Assembly: GCA_946407325.1 (NCBI GenBank)
Contig: CAMJNN010000006.1
Coordinates: forward strand, 1 to 35,410
Origin: an uncultured Prevotellaceae bacterium
GTDB taxonomy: Bacteria; Bacteroidota; Bacteroidia; Bacteroidales; Bacteroidaceae
Length of the DNA: 35,410 nt
Direction of reading: 5' to 3'
In this document: piece after piece, positions 8,965 to 18,455 of the stretch
Numbering within the stretch: position 1 is the stretch's first letter
How the letters are laid out: the number at the start of each line of letters is the position of its first letter
The notes under the pieces: model-generated
Databases searched by the model: none
What the model was told of the DNA's origin: nothing
What the model saw: the letters and a program-made list of their open reading frames with translations, nothing else
Position numbers and translations under genes: made by a program

Positions 8965-9859
8965 AAGGTGTTTCCTGATATACGTAATAGTTCAGCCAGT
9001 TGGTGAACAGCAAGTTGGCATGTGCACGCCATCTCACAATCACACCTTGTTCAGGGTCATCATTGCTGTAGTAGTTGAGGGGCATGTTGATGGGCAAACC
9101 CTTGCCTAAGTCGCGACGATACTCAGTATCCAAAGTCATGGGCGAATACTCCGAATGTCCCGTCACAAAAAACTCCCTACCACCACGGGCCATCACCATG
9201 TGTACGCCTGATATGGCCGACTCAGAGAGCAGTGTCAGCTCAGGCACCTTCAAGATATCCTCCTTGCGTATCTCCGTATGGCGACTATGTGGTACGAAAA
9301 ACCGATCGTCGAAGCCACGGAAGATAGGACATAGTGGGTCGAGTGCATAATGCTCGAACACCCCAAACATTTTTTTGTCCAGCTGGTACTTGGGCACTCC
9401 ATAGAAATGATACAATCCGGCTTGAGCAGCCCAACAGATATACAGCGTAGAGGTGACATGCGTGCGAGCCCAGTCGAAGATATCCGTCAGCTCGTCCCAG
9501 TAGGTTACATCTTCATACTCAATCTGTTCCACAGGAGCACCCGTGATAATCATGCCGTCATATTTATGATGGCGCATCTCCTCGAAATCAGTGTAGAATG
9601 TGCGCATGTGCTCCACAGGCGTGTTCTTCGAGGTGTGGCTCTTGATCTTCATCAGCGACAGTTCGATCTGAAGGGGAGAGTTGGATAGCAGACGTATCAA
9701 GTCGGTTTCCGTAGTAATCTTCAGTGGCATCAGGTTCAACACGGCAATGCGCAGAGGACGAATATCCTGCGATCCCGCTCTGAGATCATCCATCACAAAT
9801 ATGTTTTCTTTCTTCAGCAGATCTACTGCCGGCAATGTTTTGGGTATATTAAGAGGCAT
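8942..9859 (-). CDS. metA: Homoserine O-acyltransferase MetA (acetyl-CoA type predicted)
   Basis: MetA activates the hydroxyl of L-homoserine in the first committed step of methionine synthesis. The 305-aa protein aligns with the MetA family along its whole length: [14 protein letters not shown] near the N-terminus, catalytic Cys142 in ICWAAQAG, and His235 and Glu237 in VTGHSEY. Position 111, known to set acyl-donor choice (Gly in the E. coli succinyltransferase, Glu in acetyl-CoA-using Bacillus cereus MetA), is Glu here (GAPVEQIEY). The product is therefore predicted to be O-acetylhomoserine despite the usual succinyltransferase name. It is the first gene of a three-gene overlapping operon and is divergent from the TSCPD gene. 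Confidence 0.95.
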   Translation of the reverse strand: MPLNIPKTLPAVDLLKKENIFVMDDLRAGSQDIRPLRIAVLNLMPLKITTETDLIRLLSNSPLQIELSLMKIKSHTSKNTPVEHMRTFYTDFEEMRHHKYDGMIITGAPVEQIEYEDVTYWDELTDIFDWARTHVTSTLYICWAAQAGLYHFYGVPKYQLDKKMFGVFEHYALDPLCPIFRGFDDRFFVPHSRHTEIRKEDILKVPELTLLSESAISGVHMVMARGGREFFVTGHSEYSPMTLDTEYRRDLGKGLPINMPLNYYSNDDPEQGVIVRWRAHANLLFTNWLNYYVYQETPYDIETIS

Positions 9860-9912
9860 GGTTCATTTGCTTTTTGTGGGCGTAAAGTTAGTGCTTTTTC
9901 CGCTTATTTCGT

Positions 9913-9920
9913 TATCTTTG
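9913..9920 (+). promoter_or_regulatory. -7 element of the TSCPD gene promoter
   Basis: TATCTTTG at 9913-9920 matches TAnnTTTG exactly and lies 26 nt before the ATG at 9947. At the expected -33 position the sequence is AGTG instead of TTTG, so only half of the promoter is convincing. On the opposite strand the same 87-nt gap contains TAACTTTA (9883-9890), a possible one-mismatch -7 element for metA. Confidence 0.55.
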
Positions 9921-9946
9921 CACTGAAATTTTAAAAATTAGAGAAT

Positions 9947-10198
9947 ATGTCACATTTTACTTACGTTCCTGAGGGCGTTTGCTCCAAGCTGATTGACTTC
10001 GATATTGTGGATGGCAAGCTGCATAACATCATTTTCCTTGGTGGTTGCAACGGTAACCTGAAAGCTATTGGTAAATTACTTGAGGGTGCCGATGCCCGCT
10101 GGGCAGTTAACACCCTTCGTGGTAATACCTGTGGCAATAAGCCAACCTCTTGTGCCGATCAGCTGGCGCAAGCGGTAGAGCAGGCGTTAGCACAATAA
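9947..10198 (+). CDS. TSCPD domain protein (TIGR03905 family)
   Basis: An 83-aa protein of the small TSCPD family, named after a Thr-Ser-Cys-Pro-Asp motif also found at the end of some ribonucleotide reductases. Here the motif reads TSCADQL at 67-73. Four cysteines are spread over the chain (Cys12, Cys34, Cys62, Cys69) and would suit metal or iron-sulfur binding, although this is inference. Function is unknown. It stands alone: metA is divergent and the next gene is convergent across a strong hairpin that starts inside its stop codon. Confidence 0.85.
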   Translation: MSHFTYVPEGVCSKLIDFDIVDGKLHNIIFLGGCNGNLKAIGKLLEGADARWAVNTLRGNTCGNKPTSCADQLAQAVEQALAQ

Positions 10199-10237
10199 AA
10201 GAGAAAGAGACGCGGATTCCGCGTCTCTTTCTCTTTT
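10197..10237. terminator. Bidirectional intrinsic terminator
   Basis: A perfect 19-bp inverted repeat (10197-10215 pairing with 10219-10237) with a 3-nt loop ATT. The stem has a GC-rich tip (ACGCGG) and A/T-rich ends, so either strand gives a hairpin followed by a U-run. It begins in the TAA of the TSCPD gene and ends 3 nt before the stop codon of the convergent M13 peptidase gene, and so serves both. Confidence 0.93.
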
Positions 10238-10240
10238 AAA

Positions 10241-12271
10241 TTACCAAACATCAGCACGTTTTTCTTTCGGAATGAACATTGGATCTTCTTCGGTAATGTT
10301 GAATGCCTCGTACCATGCATCAATCTGAGGCAGGGCACCGTTTACACGCCAACGACCCAGTGAGTGAACGTCGGTCTTGGTACGACGCAGGATCTCCTGA
10401 TCGGTGATGTTGTTAGCCCATACACCTGCGAAAGCCAGGAAGAAACGCTGGTCGGCAGTGAAGCCATCCTTATCAGGCAGTGGGTTGTCCTTGGTAGCGT
10501 TCTTGTAAGCTGTCCAGGCAATCTTCAAACCACCGTGGTCACCAATGTTCTCACCTAATGTCATAGCACCATTGCCATAAACGCCAGGAGCTACCTCGAT
10601 GCTTGAAAAGAAATCGATTAGTACTTGAGCACGCTCCTTGAAGTTCTTGTTGTCTTCCTCACTCCACCAGCCAGACATGTTACCGTCCTTGTCGAACTGA
10701 CGGCCAGAATCGTCGAAGCCGTGGCTCATTTCGTGACCGATTACCACACCGATACCACCATAGTTGAAGGCATCGTCAGCATTCATATCGAAAAATGGAG
10801 GCTGAAGGATACCAGCTGGGAAGCAAATCTCGTTAGTGGTTGAGCTATAATAAGCGTTCACCGTCTGCGGAGTCATGTGCCACTCTGTTGGATCAACAGG
10901 CTTGCCAAACTTGTCGATCTGCTCCTGATATCTCCACAGACGAGCCACCTTAGCGTTCTCATAATATGACTTCTGTGGGTCAACGGTCAGGCCTGAATAG
11001 TCTTTCCACTCGTCAGGATAACCAATCTTTACACGGAAGGTGGCCAACTTAGCCAAAGCCTGTTCCTTGGTAGCATCGCTCATCCAAGTTAGGGCCTTGA
11101 TGCGTTCGCCCAGAGCTTCCTGTTCGCTCTTCACGAGTTCCACCATGCGGGCCTTTGCCTCTGGAGGGAAGAACTCCTTCACATACAGTTGACCAAGTAC
11201 CTCACCCAGTGAACCTTCGGTAGCACGCAAAGCACGTTTCCAACGAGGCTCCTGCTGTTGAACACCTGCCATCACACGACTGTTGAAGTCGAAGCTCTCA
11301 GCTACGAAATCATCGCTCAGGTTGTTGGCAGCTGAAGAAATCTGCTTCCATTGCAAGTAGAGGATCTGCTTGTCAACAGGCAGATTGTCGATAATCTTTA
11401 CAGCAGCTGTCATAGCTTCTGGCTGACCAACCACGATTTCGTTCACTTCACCTTGGATACCCATAATATCGAAAATCTTCTGGAAAGGTACTGATGGATA
11501 CAACTTCTTCACCTCATCGATGGTCATTTTGTTGTAATTGGCTTCAGGGTCTCGCAACTGTGTGCGGCTACGGAAGTTGTTAGCCAACTCGTTCTCCACT
11601 TCCATCACCACGTCGCGAGCCTTCTCGGCATAAGCATCGCTGTATCCAGCCAACTTAAACATATTTACGATGTGCTTCTTGAAGGCCTCACGGATTCTTA
11701 CGGTATTGTCGTCGTTTTCCTTGTAGTAGTCAATCTGACCTAATGAAAGGCTACCCTGACGCAAACTCATGATGTGTGCTTTTGAATTCTTGGCATCGGT
11801 GCCTACGCCTAAACCATAGTAAGCGCTTACTCCACGCTTGTTCAGTTCAGCCAACAACTCATACACGTCTTTCTGGCTCTTTAGGGCAGCAATCTGTGCC
11901 ATATCTTCCTTGATAGGGTCAGCACCCTCGGCATTAAGTCGAACGCTGTCCATTACCAAAGTGAACATGTCGCCCACTTTCTGTTCGTTGGTACCGGTCT
12001 CATGCTGGGTCTTAGCCAACTCCTGTACCATGGTGCTCAGTGCTTCTGAAGCACGCTCAGAGAGCATGTCGAAGGTAGCGAAGCGAGCCTTGTCACCTGG
12101 AAGTGGATGCAGCTTCTGCCAACCACCATTTACATACTGATAAAAATCGGTACCAGGCTTCTGAGTCTGGTCCATGTACTCCAGATGCAAACCTGATGTC
12201 TGCTTAGGAGCTTGGTTGCAAGCTACCAATGCGAGGCCTGCCACCATTGTCAATAAAAACTTTGCTTTCAT
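10241..12271 (-). CDS. pepO: M13 family metallopeptidase, lipoprotein (PepO/neprilysin-like)
   Basis: A 676-aa zinc endopeptidase of the neprilysin family, expected to cleave oligopeptides outside the cytoplasmic membrane. The N-terminus is a lipoprotein signal (MKAKFLLTMVAGLALVAC, lipid Cys18). The zinc site HEMSH is at about 513-517 and the third ligand, with its partner Asp, is in GENIGD (Glu574, Asp578). The substrate-binding NAYY-type motif is present (VNAYYSSTTNEICFPAGILQ), and the protein ends in KRADVW as in bacterial members. It lies 34 nt downstream of the GH16 gene on the same strand, with no clear promoter between them, so the esterase, glucanase and peptidase may share a transcript. 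The gene symbol is by family resemblance. Confidence 0.93.
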   Translation of the reverse strand: MKAKFLLTMVAGLALVACNQAPKQTSGLHLEYMDQTQKPGTDFYQYVNGGWQKLHPLPGDKARFATFDMLSERASEALSTMVQELAKTQHETGTNEQKVGDMFTLVMDSVRLNAEGADPIKEDMAQIAALKSQKDVYELLAELNKRGVSAYYGLGVGTDAKNSKAHIMSLRQGSLSLGQIDYYKENDDNTVRIREAFKKHIVNMFKLAGYSDAYAEKARDVVMEVENELANNFRSRTQLRDPEANYNKMTIDEVKKLYPSVPFQKIFDIMGIQGEVNEIVVGQPEAMTAAVKIIDNLPVDKQILYLQWKQISSAANNLSDDFVAESFDFNSRVMAGVQQQEPRWKRALRATEGSLGEVLGQLYVKEFFPPEAKARMVELVKSEQEALGERIKALTWMSDATKEQALAKLATFRVKIGYPDEWKDYSGLTVDPQKSYYENAKVARLWRYQEQIDKFGKPVDPTEWHMTPQTVNAYYSSTTNEICFPAGILQPPFFDMNADDAFNYGGIGVVIGHEMSHGFDDSGRQFDKDGNMSGWWSEEDNKNFKERAQVLIDFFSSIEVAPGVYGNGAMTLGENIGDHGGLKIAWTAYKNATKDNPLPDKDGFTADQRFFLAFAGVWANNITDQEILRRTKTDVHSLGRWRVNGALPQIDAWYEAFNITEEDPMFIPKEKRADVW

Positions 12272-12305
12272 TAATACAACTTTAAATTACTAAAACTGTG
12301 CGAAA

Positions 12306-13130
12306 TTAATTATTTTTTTGGAATACACGAATATAATCCACTTTCATGGTGATAGGCAGGACGCTCTCATCCACACCTTCCATGCCACCCCAGTTACCAC
12401 CCCAAGCCAAGTTGAGGATAGGGTAGAAGGCGTAGTGGAATGGCCATTCGTCATGACCTTCACCCATCTCTGCTTTCGTTGTAGCCAGTTGAACCTTTCC
12501 GTCAACAAAAGTAGTGATAGCATCTGGTGTCCAGTCACATGCATATACATGCCAACCCTCCTCAGCATTCTCGATGTCGAGATGGTGAGTTATCTGTGTA
12601 CCTTTCACGTGGTTATAGGTTTTTGTGTGCAATGATGATGATACATCATTGGGCACTACACCTACTTCTTCCATGATGTCAATCTCGCCACATTGCGGCC
12701 AACGGTATTCGCTCTTTACAGGCATCATCCAGAAGGCTGGCCATGTGCCTTTACCTTTAGGCAACCAGATGCGAGCCTCGAAATAGCCATACTCCCAACC
12801 TGTTTGGCGGTGAGCATATACGCGACCAGAATACACCTTTCCGTCAGAGCCAGTGAAGCAATGAATCTCCAGGTTGCCATCCTTAATCTCTGTCACTCGC
12901 TTGCCGTCGGCCTCACCGTTACGGTAGTTCTGCAACTCGTTGTTCACCCAGTGGTCATCCTTCACCTCGTGCATCCATTCGTCACTCAGTTCGGTACCTT
13001 CGTTAAACTCATCGTGCCACACCAAATGATAACCTTCTGGTGCCACGATTTCTACTTCTTCATTTGCTTTCTTGGTTCCACAAGCTGCCATCAGCGCGCC
13101 TGCCAAACCGAATAACAATAACTTTTTCAT
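12306..13130 (-). CDS. Glycoside hydrolase family 16 lipoprotein (beta-glucanase-like)
   Basis: A 274-aa GH16 enzyme, probably an endo-beta-1,3- or 1,3/1,4-glucanase on the cell surface or in the periplasm. The lipoprotein signal MKKLLLFGLAGALMAAC gives lipid Cys17. The GH16 active-site motif is EIDIME at 149-154, with nucleophile Glu149 and acid/base Glu154, preceded by aromatic substrate-binding residues (GTWPAFWMMP). A jelly-roll fold is expected and no carbohydrate-binding module is attached. The start is the ATG at 13130; the longer reading begins with TTG at 13139, directly against the upstream stop. Exact glucan specificity is not readable. It follows the CE1-like esterase by 9 nt. Confidence 0.92.
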   Translation of the reverse strand: MKKLLLFGLAGALMAACGTKKANEEVEIVAPEGYHLVWHDEFNEGTELSDEWMHEVKDDHWVNNELQNYRNGEADGKRVTEIKDGNLEIHCFTGSDGKVYSGRVYAHRQTGWEYGYFEARIWLPKGKGTWPAFWMMPVKSEYRWPQCGEIDIMEEVGVVPNDVSSSLHTKTYNHVKGTQITHHLDIENAEEGWHVYACDWTPDAITTFVDGKVQLATTKAEMGEGHDEWPFHYAFYPILNLAWGGNWGGMEGVDESVLPITMKVDYIRVFQKNN

Positions 13131-13139
13131 TATTATCAA

Positions 13140-14321
<1,182 letters not shown>

Positions 14322-14352
14322 TTAAATTGAATTTCGTGTTATGGCTTTAAAA

Positions 14353-14377
14353 CAGGCGCTGCTTAGAGCAACGCCTG
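14353..14377 (-). terminator. Intrinsic terminator downstream of pheS
   Basis: On the - strand CAGGCGTTGC pairs with GCAGCGCCTG around a 5-nt loop; nine pairs are Watson-Crick and one is G-U in RNA of this orientation. The hairpin is followed by TTTTAAAG, a short U-run. On the + strand the G-U position becomes a C-A mismatch, so the structure works best for leftward transcription, that is for pheS. Confidence 0.75.
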
Positions 14378-14442
14378 ATTTATTATGTTACCCCCAAAAC
14401 CTTCTTGTCATAATTGGGCAAATGGGTATTTGGGCAAATGTC

Positions 14443-15480
14443 TTAGTAAGCTGCCTCGAACTCACGGAGGAAGCGTACATCATTCTCACTGAAGAGACGT
14501 AGGTCGCTTACTTGGTATTTCAGGTTAGCAATACGCTCGATACCCATACCGAAGGCATAACCGGTATATACCTTGCTATCGATACCGCAAGCTTCCAGCA
14601 CATTTGGATCCACCATACCGCAACCCAAAATCTCTACCCAACCAGTATGCTTGCAGAAGCCGCATCCCTTACCGCCACAGATGTTGCAGCTGATATCCAT
14701 CTCAGCACTTGGCTCTGTGAAGGGGAAGTAAGAGGGGCGCAGACGAATCTTGGTGTCGTTGCCGAACATCTCACGGGCAAAGGTGAGCAATACCTGCTTC
14801 AGGTCGGTGAATGACACACCCTTGTCGATATACAAACCCTCTACCTGGTGGAAGAAACAGTGTGCACGGGCACTGATGGCTTCGTTACGATACACACGTC
14901 CCGGACAGATGACACGAATAGGAGGTTGTGTTTGCTCCATCACGCGTGCCTGTACCGAACTGGTGTGTGAACGCAGGATGATATTCTTAATCACATTCTC
15001 GTTCTGCTCAACAAAGAAAGTGTCTTGCATATCACGAGCTGGATGATCAGCAGCGAAGTTCAGTTTGGTATATACGTGCAGGTCGTCCTCCACCTCAGGA
15101 CCTTCCGCCAACTTGAAGCCCATGTGTCCAAAGATGTCGATAATCTCGTTCTTCACAATCGTTAGTGGGTGGCGAGTACCTAAGGCAGCTGGATAGGCCG
15201 TACGGGTCAGGTCGATATCGTCATCAAGACTGTCCATACTGTCAAACTGATCCTTCAGGGCATTGATCTTGTCTTGCACCTGTGCCTTCAGTTCGTTGAT
15301 CTTCATACCCACCTCACGCTTCTGGTCGGCAGCTACCTCACGGAAGTCATTCATCAGTCCGCTGATGATGCCTTTTTTACTCAAATACTTGATGCGCAGG
15401 GCTTCCAGCTCTTCCATATTAGAGGCTTGCATGTCCTGCACACCCTGCAACGTCTCATTGATTTTGTCAATTATACTCAT
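14443..15480 (-). CDS. pheS: Phenylalanine--tRNA ligase alpha subunit
   Basis: PheS is the catalytic subunit of the cytoplasmic (alpha-beta)2 enzyme that charges tRNA-Phe. The 345-aa length is typical. The N-terminal 85 residues form the tRNA-binding coiled coil (MSIIDKINETLQGVQDMQAS onward), then the class II core includes HPLTIVKNEIIDIFGHMGF, GRVYRNEAISARAHCFFHQVEG (motif 2 region) and the C-terminal GMGIERIANLKYQVSDLR (motif 3). CNICGGKGCGFC provides a Cys group seen in many PheS proteins. The beta subunit gene is not nearby, as is common in Bacteroidetes. Transcription starts from a promoter interleaved with that of the divergent DUF4286 gene. Confidence 0.98.
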   Translation of the reverse strand: MSIIDKINETLQGVQDMQASNMEELEALRIKYLSKKGIISGLMNDFREVAADQKREVGMKINELKAQVQDKINALKDQFDSMDSLDDDIDLTRTAYPAALGTRHPLTIVKNEIIDIFGHMGFKLAEGPEVEDDLHVYTKLNFAADHPARDMQDTFFVEQNENVIKNIILRSHTSSVQARVMEQTQPPIRVICPGRVYRNEAISARAHCFFHQVEGLYIDKGVSFTDLKQVLLTFAREMFGNDTKIRLRPSYFPFTEPSAEMDISCNICGGKGCGFCKHTGWVEILGCGMVDPNVLEACGIDSKVYTGYAFGMGIERIANLKYQVSDLRLFSENDVRFLREFEAAY

Positions 15481-15507
15481 TTTTATTTCCTTAATCTTCG
15501 ATTAACG

Positions 15508-15543
15508 GTTGCAAAGATATATATAATTCATTATTTTTGCAAA
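15508..15543. promoter_or_regulatory. Interleaved divergent promoters for pheS and DUF4286-ruvC
   Basis: For pheS (- strand), TTTG lies at 15543-15540 and TATCTTTG at 15519-15512, 20 nt apart. For the + strand gene, TATTTTTG lies at 15532-15539 and a near-match GTTG at 15508-15511, 20 nt upstream. Each promoter's -33 element directly adjoins the other's -7 element, so both use the same 36 bp and RNA polymerase cannot occupy both at once. Confidence 0.7.
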
Positions 15544-15559
15544 ATAAAAGCGGCAGATT

Positions 15560-15883
15560 ATGATAGTTTATAACACAACATACCATGTTGACGAGGCTGA
15601 CGAACAGCTTTTCTTGAACTGGATACATGAATATTACCTACCTGAGGTACTGAAAGATGGCACATTACGCAACCCCCGTGTGCTAAAGGTGTTGGGACAT
15701 CATCACGATGATTGTGAAGACGGACACTGTATGTCGTATGCTGTACAGATGGAGGCAGACGATACAGCTGCCTTGCACCGTTGGTATCATGCCCAGGGTG
15801 TGGCACTGAACCGAGAATTGCTGTTGGTGTTCCGTCAGCGTGTCTTGGGATTTTCAACCATGATGGAGGTAGTGGCACCATGA
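15560..15883 (+). CDS. DUF4286 family protein
   Basis: A 107-aa member of DUF4286, a small cytoplasmic family of unknown function typical of Bacteroidetes, recognised from [33 protein letters not shown] and the C-terminal GFSTMMEV. The expected ferredoxin-like fold is interrupted at 46-57 by a segment with His47, His48, His49, Asp50, Asp51, Cys52, Glu53, Asp54, His56 and Cys57, which looks able to bind metal. Its TGA overlaps the ruvC ATG (ATGA at 15880-15883), so the two are translationally coupled. Confidence 0.88.
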   Translation: MIVYNTTYHVDEADEQLFLNWIHEYYLPEVLKDGTLRNPRVLKVLGHHHDDCEDGHCMSYAVQMEADDTAALHRWYHAQGVALNRELLLVFRQRVLGFSTMMEVVAP

Positions 15884-16446
15884 ATCAGGTGAAAGAGAAA
15901 ATCATTTTGGGCATCGACCCAGGTACCACCGTTATGGGCTATGGCGTGCTGAAGGTGACGCAAGGCAAACCGTCGTTGATAGCGATGGGAGTGATTGATT
16001 TGCACAAATACGCCAACCACTACCTGAAGTTGGCCAAGATTCACGAAAGGGTACTGAGTATCATTGAGAGTTATCTGCCTGACGAGTTGGCTATTGAAGC
16101 TCCGTTCTTTGGCAAGAACGTACAGAGTATGCTGAAGTTAGGCCGTGCCCAGGGAGTGGCAATGGCAGTAGCCTTGAGTCGTGATATCCCCATCACTGAA
16201 TATGCGCCTCTAAAGATAAAGATGGCCATCACAGGCAACGGCAATGCCTCGAAGGAACAGGTGGCTGGCATGTTGCAACGTCTGTTGCATATTGCCGAGG
16301 AGGACATGCCTAAGTTTCTCGATGCTACCGATGCCTTAGGTGCTGCCTATTGTCATTTCATGCAGATGGGGGCGCCCAAGGTGGAGAAGGGCTATAAGAG
16401 TTGGAAGGACTATGTAACAAAGAATGCAGATAAAGTAGTTAAGTAA
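15880..16446 (+). CDS. ruvC: Holliday junction endodeoxyribonuclease RuvC
   Basis: RuvC resolves Holliday junctions together with RuvAB. The 188-aa protein has the four acidic metal-binding residues of the RNase H-like fold: Asp13 ([13 protein letters not shown]), Glu73 ([11 protein letters not shown]), Asp148 and Asp151 ([13 protein letters not shown]). The ATG at 15880 was chosen because it overlaps the previous stop and places the first catalytic Asp near residue 10 as in other RuvC proteins. An upstream in-frame start at 15781 would add 33 unrelated residues read out of frame within DUF4286. ruvA and ruvB are not in the window. The pullulanase gene follows after 10 nt. Confidence 0.97.
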   Translation: MNQVKEKIILGIDPGTTVMGYGVLKVTQGKPSLIAMGVIDLHKYANHYLKLAKIHERVLSIIESYLPDELAIEAPFFGKNVQSMLKLGRAQGVAMAVALSRDIPITEYAPLKIKMAITGNGNASKEQVAGMLQRLLHIAEEDMPKFLDATDALGAAYCHFMQMGAPKVEKGYKSWKDYVTKNADKVVK

Positions 16447-16456
16447 TTGAATATAT

Positions 16457-18454
16457 ATGAGGTGTTTCTTATTTTGTTTGGTTATGGCATGTATGGTAGG
16501 ATGTAAGGATGCGGCTCGTGTGACGTATGACTCAGTAGATAACTATCCTGTAAGGCAGGGCAGTATGAGTGAGATGGAATACACACCAGCCAGTACCAGT
16601 TTTCATTTATGGAGTCCGAATGCCGACGAAGTGCGAGTGATGTTATACAACGAGGCGGAAGGCGGACATGCCTACGAGACTTATCACATGCAGTGGAGCA
16701 GCGATGGTACGTGGCATGTGAAGGTGAACCAAGACCTGAAGGGCAAGTTCTATACCTTTAATGTAAAGGTGAAGGACGAGTGGCAGGGCGATACCCCTGG
16801 ATTGTTTGCCAAAGCGGTAGGCATCAATGGCAATCGTGGAGCCATTATCGACATGACAGAGACCAACCCTGTGGGATGGGAGAACGACCAAAAGCCTGCG
16901 CTGAGAAGTGTGGCGGATGCTGTGGTGTATGAGATGCATCATCGTGATTTCTCCATTGATACCAGTTCGGGCATCCAGCACAAAGGACAGTTCCTGGCCT
17001 TGACGGAACCAGGTACACAGAGTCCGGAGGGCTTAGCTACAGGCATCGACCACCTCAAGGAGTTGGGTATTACCCATGTGCACCTCTTGCCTTCGTACGA
17101 CTATGCCACCATAGATGAACATACTTTCAAAGACGCCCACTATAACTGGGGCTACGACCCACAGAACTACAATGTGCCTGATGGCTCGTATTCCACAGAT
17201 CCTACGAAGCCCGATGTGCGCATCCGTGAGTTTAAGCAGATGGTACAAGCACTCCATCAGGCAGGCATACGTGTGGTGTTGGATGTGGTGTATAACCATA
17301 CCTACAATGCTGCTGCCAGTGCTTTTGAGAAGACGGTGCCGGGCTATTTCTATCGCATGAAACCCGATGGCACCTTTGCCAATGGCTCAGGTTGTGGCAA
17401 CGAAACCGCCAGCAACCGTCCGATGATGCGTAAGTTTATGGTGGAAAGCGTGCTCTACTGGATGTGTGAATATCACCTCGATGGCTTTCGTTTCGACCTG
17501 ATGGGCATCCACGACATCGCCACTATGAATGAGATACGCCAGGAGGCGCAGAAGCTCGACCCACAAGTATTAATATATGGTGAAGGCTGGGCGGCAGAGA
17601 CGCCTCAATATGCTGCCGACTCGTTGGCGATGAAGTCCAATATGGCTAAGATGCCTGGCATTGCTGCTTTCAGCGACGAGTTGCGTGATGGTTTGCGCGG
17701 ACCTTGGGATGACGATAAGAAAGGTGCTTTCCTCGCTGGCATGCCCGGACATGAGGAGAGTATCAAGTTTGGCATTGTGGGAGCTATCAATCATCCGCAG
17801 GTGCAGATGGATGAGGTGAACTACAGCAACAAGGCGTGGGCGCTGGAGCCTGTGCAGATGATGAGCTATGTGAGTTGTCACGATGATATGTGCTTGGTGG
17901 ATAGGTTGCTTACTTCCGTAGCAGACCTGAAAGGTAATGACTTGGAGAAACTCGATATGCTGGCACAGACGGCCGTACTGACTTCACAGGGCATCCCATT
18001 TATCTTTGCCGGTGAGGAGGTGATGCGCGACAAGAAGATGGTGCATAACAGTTTCGAGAGTCCCGATAGTGTAAATGCCATCAACTGGCACAACAAAGCA
18101 CAGCATCAGGGGGTATTCAATTATTATAAAGGGTTGATAGCCTTGCGCAAGCACCATCTTGCTTTCCGCTTAGGCAGTGCCGAACTGGTTCGTCAGCACG
18201 TGGAGTTCTTGCCTGTTGAGGGCAGTGGCGTAGTGGCGTTCCGTCTGAAGGACCATGCTGGCGGCGATGCTTGGAACAACATTATTGTAGTGCTGAATGC
18301 TTGTCGTGAAGTGGCAAAGATAGAGGTGCCAGAGGGCAGGTATGTGACAGTGGTGAACAATGGTTTGGTGAATGAGAGTGGACTTGGTTTCCTCTATGGG
18401 CCTACCTTGTCGGTGGCTCCCAAAAATGCTTTAATTGTATATCAGAACGAATAA
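16457..18454 (+). CDS. pulA: Type I pullulanase lipoprotein (GH13)
   Basis: A 665-aa debranching enzyme that hydrolyses alpha-1,6 bonds in pullulan, amylopectin or glycogen. A short signal ends in MVGC (lipid Cys16). A CBM48-type domain covers about 45-135 (FHLWSPNADEVRVMLY), followed by the GH13 barrel. The pullulanase signature YNWGYDP is at 229-235. Region I is DVVYNH (276-281), the nucleophile Asp347 is in GFRFDLMG, the acid/base Glu376 in YGEGW, and region IV is SCHDD with Asp476. It starts 10 nt after ruvC. Export to the cell surface or periplasm suits starch or glycogen use. The -3 lipobox residue (Met) is unusual. Confidence 0.95.
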   Translation: MRCFLFCLVMACMVGCKDAARVTYDSVDNYPVRQGSMSEMEYTPASTSFHLWSPNADEVRVMLYNEAEGGHAYETYHMQWSSDGTWHVKVNQDLKGKFYTFNVKVKDEWQGDTPGLFAKAVGINGNRGAIIDMTETNPVGWENDQKPALRSVADAVVYEMHHRDFSIDTSSGIQHKGQFLALTEPGTQSPEGLATGIDHLKELGITHVHLLPSYDYATIDEHTFKDAHYNWGYDPQNYNVPDGSYSTDPTKPDVRIREFKQMVQALHQAGIRVVLDVVYNHTYNAAASAFEKTVPGYFYRMKPDGTFANGSGCGNETASNRPMMRKFMVESVLYWMCEYHLDGFRFDLMGIHDIATMNEIRQEAQKLDPQVLIYGEGWAAETPQYAADSLAMKSNMAKMPGIAAFSDELRDGLRGPWDDDKKGAFLAGMPGHEESIKFGIVGAINHPQVQMDEVNYSNKAWALEPVQMMSYVSCHDDMCLVDRLLTSVADLKGNDLEKLDMLAQTAVLTSQGIPFIFAGEEVMRDKKMVHNSFESPDSVNAINWHNKAQHQGVFNYYKGLIALRKHHLAFRLGSAELVRQHVEFLPVEGSGVVAFRLKDHAGGDAWNNIIVVLNACREVAKIEVPEGRYVTVVNNGLVNESGLGFLYGPTLSVAPKNALIVYQNE

Positions 18455-18455
18455 C

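Noticed and set aside
15781..15879. Extended N-terminus of RuvC
   Set aside because: The extra 33 residues come from out-of-frame DUF4286 sequence and do not resemble RuvC. The ATGA overlap at 15880 is the natural start.
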